DNA of 64,000 nucleotides, taken from the NCBI GenBank assembly GCA_028571685.1, contig CM053162.1:69862351-69926350 (forward strand), written 5' to 3'. This DNA comes from Heterohyrax brucei. Taxonomy: Eukaryota; Chordata; Mammalia; Hyracoidea; Procaviidae. Below the pieces are notes generated by a model. It had not been told where the DNA came from, did no database searches, and saw only the letters and a program-made list of their open reading frames with translations. Positions 56,820-64,000 of the stretch are shown here, one piece after another; position 1 is the first letter of the stretch, and every line of letters starts with the position of its first letter. The translations under genes and the position numbers were made by a program.

Positions 56820-57350
56820 CGCCTGCACCGGTGAGAATGTCCCTCTTTGCCGTAGGACTATTCCAAACGACCAGCTCTGCAACGTCACACGCCATGCCTG
56901 GAGGCACAGACAGCTCAAGCCGAGAACCTCTGCCAGGTAGGCCGGGCGTAGTAGCAGTGAGCAGCGGCTACAAGGTCCATGGTTCAAGCCTACCAACTCC
57001 TCTGCGGGAAAAGCGATCTGGTGACCTGCTCTGGTGAAGGTTTCAGCCCAGGGGACACCAGGGGCAGCCCTGGGGACAGGACTTGGTGCGCGTGAGGGGC
57101 CAAGCGACCTCTGCAGAACAGTGTCACAGAGCAATCGTCACACGGCAGCATCCCTGGGGCGGCTGCCTCGAAACCGACAGAAAACAGAGAAAGCAAACCA
57201 CTCTGGTAGACGGAAAGACGGTCGGCTGCGAGGCCGCCTCCCCTTCCGGCTCTTTCAGCCGCTCGGCACTACTGAAACTTGAGTGTCTATCATCAAGCTT
57301 TGCAAGTTCTCCTTGTCTCGGTGGGAACAATTTAAGCGAGGATGCCATAG
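56820..57350. other. CpG-rich pocket (CpG-island-like)
   Basis: About 29 CpG dinucleotides by hand count in 530 bp, in a region where most sequence is strongly CpG-poor. The core is 57150-57260 (cggaaagacggtcggctgcg and following). Short frames overlap on both strands without a domain. It may be a small CpG island or a GC-rich insertion; a SINE-like stretch occupies part of it. Confidence 0.5.
56941..57050 (+). mobile_element. Possible AfroSINE (long variant) 5' half
   Basis: gccgggcgtagtagcagtga (A-box-like), caaggtccatggttcaagcc (good B box), gggaaaagcgatctggtgac. The 3' half cannot be followed, so the call is tentative. Confidence 0.5.
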
Positions 57351-57379
57351 GATCTGACCGAATCCCTGTACACTAATAC

Positions 57380-57640
57380 AGACTTCCTCTTCTAAGGAAG
57401 AGAATAACGTAAAATCATGGAACAGAATGCAAAGCCTTTAACTCAGAAATCCAAATATTGTCTCTTAGATACGGTCCTAAAGCAACACTTTCCCATAATG
57501 GCTAGCATTTTGCTTCAGGGCTAAAATGTTTCTTTAAATTTTAAAGCAATTTCATTCTGTCCAAAATTAAAACTACCTAAAGTACAAAACCAAGTTAACT
57601 TTACAAGTGGATACTATGCAGTGATTTTACGTACACATAG
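57380..57640 (+). mobile_element. Possible old L1 (L1M-type) fragment
   Basis: actcagaaatccaaatattg, aacaccttcccataatgg-like block and aagtggatactatgcagtga are reminiscent of old L1 ORF2 ends. Weak match. Confidence 0.35.
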
Positions 57641-57646
57641 GTATAA

Positions 57647-57812
57647 AGGGAACCCTGGTGGTGTAGTGGTTAAGTACCGTGGCTGATACTCAGAAAGCTG
57701 CCAGTTCAAATCTACCAGGCGCTCCTTGGAAGCTCCGTGATCCAGTTCTACTCTGTCTCTAGGGTCACTATGAATCGGAATCAACTCAATGACAGTGAGT
57801 TTTGGTTGGGGA
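57647..57812 (+). mobile_element. AfroSINE (short variant), well preserved
   Basis: gggaaccctggtggtgtagt (5' end, A box), agctgccagttcaaatctac (B box), caggcgctccttggaagctc, cagttctactctgtctctag, ggtcactatgaatcggaatc and the tail gagttttggttggg. Confidence 0.92.
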
Positions 57813-58983
57813 GATATATTTAAAGAACAATACCTGAGCTATAAAGCAGTATATTATATTGCAATCTCACTTGGAATTTGAAATAATTCAAATAGAAACC
57901 ATTGTCATTTTAGATGAGATTACTAATGATTTTCATGTTCTTCTGGTTCTCTCGTGTTCATGCTCTGTCATCAAAATATTACCTTGCTAGTAATTTTTTA
58001 ATAGAAAAAAATATAACAAAGAAAAGAAATCTTATATAGAAACCAAAGTTTGCATCTTGTTTCTCTGCTTTTACTATTTAGTGTATTTTATGGGAGTTAA
58101 CAGCATCATTTCCAAAGCTGACATTAATGAATTTGCACTAAAAGTTACTGCAACTTTTTCCCCTTCAGTTTTGATAGATGTCACCTTTTATCCCCAGTAA
58201 TAAAAACAAGCCATCAACAGTTATGTTTCCAAGCTGCTGTGTAACATTCAGAAAAAGATGTATCCATTTTACTTTGAAAATGTTTTCTTTCTTCGTTTTA
58301 TTCCTCAAGCGAGCACTGTTCCTTGCATGCAGCACAGAGGACGAGATCAGCTCTCAGCAGAACACAGTTTCACCCAGATACAGACTGGATTCGAGTCCCC
58401 ATCCCTGCCTCATTTCATCGCAAACTGTGTGCACATTTTTTCTCTTGTCTGTTGTTACAGAGACCTATCGGTTGCTGTCACCTTCGTAATTTTGTTAGCA
58501 TTTTAATTACCTGTCGCCCCCTGCCTGAGACTTCAGACCTGGTTGAAGACTAGAACGTAATAAAAGTGGAACTCGGTATAAAGCACGTTTGGCCAGTGGC
58601 TTTCCTCCCACTTGTGACACATCTATGGACTTCTATGGATGTTGCAGCTTACTTTTGACTGATACACACACTCAAAACCAGGCATTCCACTTGATGATTA
58701 CGGAATCTGACGCGAGAAATAGAGCTTCTGCTGCAAACTTCCCCGTAAAGTGAGGCCAAGCTGAGTAATCCAGGCTCCATTTCAGTGTCCTGAAGACAGG
58801 GAATTCTCGTTTTATTCATCGATTGAAGGCATGTGAGGTAGCATCTTAGTAAGGCACAGCTTTCCTAACAGAGGTACATTCACTAAAGGAAGCAGGGAAA
58901 CATATCATAGACAGCCAGGCACAGCTGTAGAGATTTGGGGCAGAGGTAGGTATTGGCAGAGAGAAAACAAAGGATCTGAGAAG
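57813..58983. other. No gene recognised
   Basis: Three overlapping plus frames (76-103 codons) at 58178-58553 lie in different phases over the same DNA; none has a domain. No repeat identified. Confidence 0.45.
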
Positions 58984-59030
58984 CCAAGCAGCCAGCCAAG
59001 TGCCATCAAGTCGGATCCGACTCATGGCGA
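58984..59030 (-). mobile_element. Tail-only SINE fragment
   Basis: Antisense tail cagccaagtgccatcaagtc plus ggatccgactcatggcgacc, then unrelated sequence. Same tail variant as 48174 and 56629. Confidence 0.7.
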
Positions 59031-59397
59031 CCCAACACTTTCCAAATATAGGTTACCTATCTATGTCTTTCTTTCTTTCCTTATTCATGTGTCTTTCGTG
59101 TTCCCATTCTTCCAAGGAAAACAAGGTAAGGTCCTCTGACTCATAAATTTCTTAACAACTTGCTCTGGGAAATGTTGCTCTTTCTTGGAAGCTGTAGAAT
59201 TAGAGCCCATTTGCCTTGATTGGTCCTCCTTTCCACACACTCCACAGACTCCGGAAGGAAGGAAGGGAGAGTGTAGGTAATGTCTTTTTGTTTCCTCTGA
59301 TCTAAGCCAGAGGTAGTTGTCTCAGGACCACATTTGACATGTTTGTTTTGCCCACACTGTGTTTTCCTTAATATTTAAATAGTTACTAAAATAGAAA
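59031..59397. other. No gene recognised
   Basis: Unassigned; gaaggaaggaagggagag at about 59255-59272 is a short purine run. Confidence 0.45.
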
Positions 59398-59580
59398 GGA
59401 ACCCCTGCTGGCATAGTGATTAAGTGCTATATGACCATTAACCAAAACATCGACAGTTTGAAGCCACCAGGAATTCCTTAGAAATTCTACAGGGCAGGGC
59501 TACTCTGTCCCACAAGGTCACTGTAAGTCGGGAACCATTCCACAGAAATGGATCTGTTGGTTTCTTTCTTTTTTTTTTTA
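59398..59580 (+). mobile_element. AfroSINE (short variant)
   Basis: gaacccctgctggcatagtg, aacatcgacagtttgaagcc (B-box region), ccaggaattccttagaaatt, cagggctactctgtcccaca and a long T-rich tail (59555-59580). Confidence 0.85.
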
Positions 59581-59987
59581 ATATAAAAATTAGGGTATGC
59601 ATGTAGTATGGAGATTTCTGACTGTGCTGAAATAGTCAGAGTCAGACCTATGGGCAGGATTTGATTGGCAGCTATCCCCTTGAGAAATGACAGTTGACCC
59701 GTCTCTACAGTTTACCACTCTCCACTGCCCTCCCATCACTACTTCTCCTTTTGTCTCTCTGGTTGCACTGTGTACTGTACTTAGCACTCCCCCCCCAACA
59801 CCCGGTCTAGATCTTCAGGTGTTCTCACTCCTAACAGAACCCTGAATGGGATTATAATGATATAATTGGCCTGGGTACTTACCAGGTGAAGGGTCACTTG
59901 GTCTGTTAAAAAAAAAGGGGTTAGTACTTGCTGAAAAAAGAAAAGGGAGAAGAACAGAAAATGTATGGGTGGGCACATCGCCTAAAT

Positions 59988-60222
59988 TGTTGTTTTCAGC
60001 TGCCCTGGAGCCAGCCCTTGACTTGTGGCCACGTCAAGCACAACAGGACCAGGCTATTGTAATCCACAGGGTTTTTATTGCCTGATTTGTAGAAGCAGAC
60101 TGTCAGGGCTTCCCCCAAGTCTGTCTTACTTAGTCTGGAAGCTCTGCTGAACTACACCTGTTCATAAACAGAGCAACACACAATCCTCCACTGACCGACG
60201 GGTGGTGGCTGTGCCTAAGGTG
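59988..60222 (-). mobile_element. ORF-less RTE derivative
   Basis: Antisense order: short RTE 3' tail (ttgttgttttcagctgccct, tcaagcacaacagg) then RTE 5'UTR (agggtttttattgcctgatt, gaagcagactgtcagggctt, gtcttacttagtctggaagc). No coding part. It keeps less 3' sequence than the 45718 copy. Confidence 0.6.
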
Positions 60223-60774
60223 TGTTGGTCTGGAGAAGAACCTGGGATTTCTGTGATGCCCAGAAAATATTTTATGACTCTTAAAATGCTGAAAGAACTA
60301 TTATAAAATCATTAATGCAATTGAAATGAAAAAAAATGAAGTTCTAAAAACCGGAGAATTTTTATCCACATAAATAACAAACATAACAAAAAGTCATGGG
60401 TGCTTTATTAGAAGGGAATCAATGGAACATCTCCTTCATGCTGTTTCTTGCCAGCTGGTTTTCTTCCTGGCTACTATAAAAAAAGTTTTTCTTCTCATTA
60501 CTACCCTTGCATAGCCTTGCATGTCTGGTGCACACATTTCTCGCCCTGTTTCTTTCTAGATATCAGAATTACTTGAAAACCACATGAGAGCAAAGATCTT
60601 TTAATTCCTCCAGCCAATAGTTCAAATGGATTCACTCTCTCTCTTCCTTCTAATCTTGTCTCCCTTTCTCCCTTGTTTCCTTATTTAATTCAGAATTCTG
60701 GAGACAGAATGAAGAACCATCTATGGCCCTAGGGAAACGGGCCTCTAACAGTGTATAGGTAGCAGGAGACATCC
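60223..60774. other. No gene recognised
   Basis: Unassigned sequence. Confidence 0.45.
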
Positions 60775-60910
60775 CCAGCACTGCCTGTTAAAAATACACA
60801 TCTCTAGGCACTACCCCAAACCTACTGAATCCGCATCTCTGAGCACAGCGTTAGGAACTGCCTTCAGGGATTCTGATGCTAGTTAGCAATTCTGATACAC
60901 AAAGCCTTAG
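60775..60910. mobile_element. MER5A-like hAT (Charlie) DNA transposon remnant
   Basis: gttaaaaatacacatctcta, ggcactaccccaaacctact, gaatccgcatctctgagcac and ggattctgatgctagttagc follow the mammal-wide MER5 pattern. A short non-autonomous element, long inactive. Confidence 0.72.
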
Positions 60911-61599
60911 AACACATTGATGATTCAGGACCATGGCCAGAGCCATGTGCCTTTTCCCAAATAATTGTCACTACATCGATGATAGGGTATATTTCTGGCA
61001 ACTGTAAAAGGCAGAAGTCAGAACACAGGAAAAGCATCCAGATGAGGCACTTGACCCTCCTTTTCAAAGCATGTATTTATCTGCCTCTCCAGTGCATTCT
61101 CCACACTGGATGATAACCATGATGTACAACAAATTACGTGACTTCTGTGACATTTTCAGGCTGGCCTCTGGCACACAGATGATCTCAAAGTTCCTCTTTA
61201 TTTTTCCTCTTTATATAAAATGATATTCTTCTGATTGTAAAAGGGACAAGCTTGCATAAATATTTAAAAACTCAGAAAAACAAAGAGGTAATTAAAACTC
61301 ATCCTTAATCTTTTTTTAACACATATATATGATGTATTTCCTCATCCTTTTACATTTTTCTGTTAATGTATAGAAAGAGAACATTTTCCATTTGTTATTA
61401 TTAATGTTTTACAGTCAACAAAATAGGATAATTATATAAGCAGTTTCCTAACATGATTTTCTCTATATATCGATTCATTTCTTGTCAATAAAAATAAGTC
61501 TATAAGATCACCACATAGATGTGCCAAAATCTATTCTGACAATTGCTAATCTTTTATACTTAGCCTTTTCCAGATTTATTTATTATAAATATTGCTAAA
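60911..61599. other. No gene recognised
   Basis: AT-rich from about 61190 onward; no family assigned. Confidence 0.4.
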
Positions 61600-62050
61600 G
61601 TTAACACATTCACAGATACATTTTTATGTATTTATCTACTATTTCCTAAAATTCAAAATGTGGAATTGTTGGGGTTATGTTTTTTTTAATTGTGCTATGG
61701 CTTGGCTGGCATGTGTTTCCACGTTGCCTTCCAGAAAGGTTACAACATCCCTCTCTAGCAAAGACATGTCTGCTTCCCTCTTCATCACTAACACTGAATA
61801 CATTAATACTTTAATCTTTGCTAATATACAAAAATAGCTCTGTATTTAAATTTGCTATCTTCTTAATTCAATGTCAGTTTTCCTATGTTAACAGTTTCAT
61901 TTTTTAAATTTTTGAATTAGATGCTTACATCCTTTGCCCTTTTATGCTGGTTGCAGTACTTTTCCTTACTGATTTTAACAACTTATCTGTTACATGTTTA
62001 TCATAATTTGATTTAAAGGTATTTTTTGAGATACAGAATTTTCATTTGTA
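61600..62050 (-). mobile_element. Old L1 (L1M-type) ORF2 fragment, minus strand
   Basis: In antisense: aaatgtggaattgttggggt, cgttgccttccagaaaggtt, tcatcactaacactgaatac and tttaatctttgctaatatac, the usual antisense order of old L1 ORF2. No open coding sequence. Confidence 0.6.
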
Positions 62051-62379
62051 CAAATGTCTGGTAAATCAGTCTTGTTCTTCATGGCTTCTGAATGGATCTT
62101 TTCAACTTTTTATGGATCTGTTAATAATTCTATCACTTTTGGAGTCACTTGCGGTGACATGTTTTTTCCTAAGACACAATTTATTTCACCTTGCAGTGGG
62201 TGTTTAGAGAAACACAAATATTACTCCCTGACTTGGGGGCCAGTTGACACATACTACCACTAGGCCCCTGGATGAGTACCCAGCCATTAGATTTTTCTGA
62301 CTAAAAAGAGATGTCCAGGCCTGTTTGATAGCACAATGAACTTTTCTAAATAATTCACTAGATTTAAAGTTAATCTTTC

Positions 62380-62636
62380 AGTGTTCATTGGTGATCACTG
62401 GGCATAGAAAGTAGATTAATAGTTACTTAGGGCTGGGAGTTATGGGGAAAATCATAAGTGATAGATAAAAGGCACAGGTTTTATTTTTTTGGTTTGATGA
62501 AAGTGTTCTAAAATTAGATAGTAGTGATAGTTACTCAACAAGCGGATACGCTAAAAACTACTGAATTGTGCATTTTCAAAATGGTGAATTCTGTTGTATG
62601 TGAACTGTACCAGAATAAAGCTATTATTTAAAAAGT
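62380..62636 (+). mobile_element. Old L1 (L1M-type) 3'UTR and tail
   Basis: cttagggctgggagttatgg, gatgaaagtgttctaaaatt, gatagtagtgatagttactc, ctgaattgtgcattttcaaa and gtgaactgtaccagaataaa give the classic L1M 3' end with its terminal A-rich tail. Confidence 0.78.
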
Positions 62637-62830
62637 TAATATTTCTGCTACAGGTATATCTGAAAGAAACAGAACATGCCCTGCTTAGAATGAAGACTGC
62701 CCAGAAGTCTTATTTGTCCACCCTCTCTTTAAGTAGGTAAAAGGAAAACAGAAAATCTGGGAGCAAGGTTACCAACAGCAGCATGTGTGCTTCTTTTTCC
62801 CAAACTCCAAGTCAAAAAAGGAATTCTTGA

Positions 62831-64000
62831 GGTCAGAGCCAACATGACACACTAGGAAGACATATCATGCCATCCCTTTACAGCAAAGGCCCCCAAACTA
62901 TGTAAAAAAGATGCAAAGGTGAATCCTGGAAATCTGAGCATCAAATGAAGGGATAAACAACTTGATCAAATACCAGTGGAAAAAGAAACTGATGGAAAAC
63001 AGAGAACAAGAAGTGATACATAGTGGAAGTTCCTTACCAACTAACTCAGCACAGTATGGCCATCTTGAGACATAATCAGTGATATCTCTGGACAGGGATT
63101 ACTAGAGGATAACTTCACAGAGCTCCCAACAGAAAACAAAGTACCTGGTAACCAGAGAAACATGCTTTCTCACCCCTCGCTCTTCTGTTGGGTAGAAGCA
63201 AGAAGTCTTCCTATCCCAAGACCGCCACTGTTAGAAACCACAATATGAGCCTTGTTCTGGTCCACCCCACCCCACCCCACATCTGAACTTTTTTTTTTCT
63301 TTCTTTGTTCCATCTAGCCCCCTCCTGCCAGCCTCTGGGTATTCTCCATACCCGTCACCAACTCCTACTTTGCTGACTTATTTTTTTTCCTTCTCCGTCT
63401 TGTCTTTTCTTTCTCCCCTCCCACCTAGTCCTATAAGCTACCTCTCCCCCTTCCCACCTGTGCCCTGAGTGCCACTGTAGCTAGTGTACCCCGAGCACTC
63501 AGGCCTGCTGCCACATGGAATCAGCACCACCACTCAGCCAGCTGCTGAGCAGTAGGGAGAGAGCGCCTGCCACTTCCTATCTCACATTCCCACCCATCTG
63601 GGCTATGAGTGCTCCCACACCACTAGGCCAACTTCAAGAGACAGAAGCAGCTGTACTCAGCCACCTTCATAGAGCAGTATGCAGTGACACAAGCTTGCCT
63701 TGCCTGATGCTGCCCTACCCACTGGGATAAGTCAGTAAGAGCTATTGTTCCCAGACACAAGCAAGCCTCAAAGCATGCCCAGCATGTCCAACCTAAGATA
63801 CCAAAATAAAACAAGTATAGGACAAATCAAGTGAACATACATTTGACAGCAAAAATGCCAAAACACACAAAAAAGGAGAACAAGATGGTGCCAGCAAATA
63901 ACCCAAATAGAGAATTTTATGACCTTCTGGTAGAAGAAAAGGCAGTGGTGCTACCTGACATGGAATTCAAAAGACACACATTTAGAGCTTTTCAAGAGAC
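62831..64000 (+). mobile_element. 5' end of an L1 LINE, runs off the window
   Basis: ggtcagagccaacatgacac at 62831 matches the typical start of mammalian L1 5'UTRs (gagccaagatggc). About 1 kb of 5'UTR follows, with a (CCCCA)n run (63262-63280) and a T/C-rich segment (63290-63430), then the start of ORF1. Most L1s here are 5'-truncated, so one with its 5' end is notable. The remaining several kb lie beyond 64000. Confidence 0.75.
63855..64000 (+). CDS. L1 ORF1 protein, N-terminal part (partial)
   Basis: Open from ATG 63855 to the window edge, 48 codons: MPKHTKKENKMVPANN, then EFYDLLVEEK and MEFKRHTFRA. ORF1p is the RNA-binding, trimeric coiled-coil chaperone of L1 that packages L1 RNA for retrotransposition; this lysine-rich N-terminus precedes its coiled coil. 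A second in-frame ATG at 63885 is an alternative start. The position about 1 kb after the L1 5' end fits. Whether the frame stays open cannot be judged here. Confidence 0.6.
   Translation, partial: MPKHTKKENKMVPANNPNREFYDLLVEEKAVVLPDMEFKRHTFRAFQE

Noticed and set aside
58178-58553. Three overlapping plus frames as a gene
   Set aside because: They read the same DNA in different phases; none has a domain, and at most one could be real.
1-64000. CRISPR array, phage or bacterial operon
   Set aside because: No regularly spaced direct repeats of that kind, no ribosome-binding-site-led gene strings, and the repeat content is mammalian throughout.

Overview
The window is vertebrate nuclear DNA from an afrotherian mammal, most likely an elephant. 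The evidence is its repeat content, recognised from memory of the families and not from a database search. It is crowded with a tRNA-derived SINE whose tail is shared with an RTE/BovB-type LINE (AfroSINE and RTE1-like). It also holds L1 3' ends of the proboscidean type and MLT1-like MaLR LTRs. Older mammal-wide repeats are present too (MIR, L1M-type LINE pieces, a MER5A-like hAT remnant). There are no bacterial or phage genes, no CRISPR array and no rRNA or tRNA gene. I cannot support any host protein-coding exon. Almost all open frames are short chance frames or remnants of LINE reverse transcriptase.

Layout. 1-9 kb: L1 tails, MaLR LTRs (one a solo LTR with a perfect target duplication), a long inverted repeat at 2.3 kb, and a probable MaLR provirus (5294-8742) split by a 1.75 kb RTE insertion and a SINE. 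9-15 kb: SINEs, three L1 3' ends and a deleted RTE. 15.3-21.7 kb: one nearly full-length minus-strand RTE broken by an L1 (itself hit by a plus-strand RTE) and by a second minus-strand RTE. 22-30 kb: sparse, mostly unassigned DNA. 30-34 kb: a mariner element inside a SINE, a SINE with a 13-bp target duplication beside an RTE, and a run of six SINE copies. 34-43 kb: a second solo LTR with a perfect target duplication, ancestral repeats, an exact 55-bp tandem duplication and a GATA/GACA microsatellite (43.6 kb). 42-60 kb: scattered SINEs, three ORF-less RTE derivatives joining 5' and 3' ends, an RTE deletion derivative, and a CpG-rich pocket at 56.8-57.4 kb. 60-64 kb: old LINE/hAT remnants, then the 5' end of an L1 that runs off the window with ORF1 apparently open.

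How the parts relate. The RTE LINE supplies the machinery and the SINE copies its tail. Tail-only SINE scraps and ORF-less RTE derivatives show the same retrotransposition machinery acting on shortened templates. At the four RTE copies where I located the reverse transcriptase YADD position, it is mutated, so those copies are dead. The window reads as an accumulation of parasitic DNA in a gene-poor or intronic region. I found no new multi-gene system; the most informative items are the nested insertions, which give a relative order of element activity.
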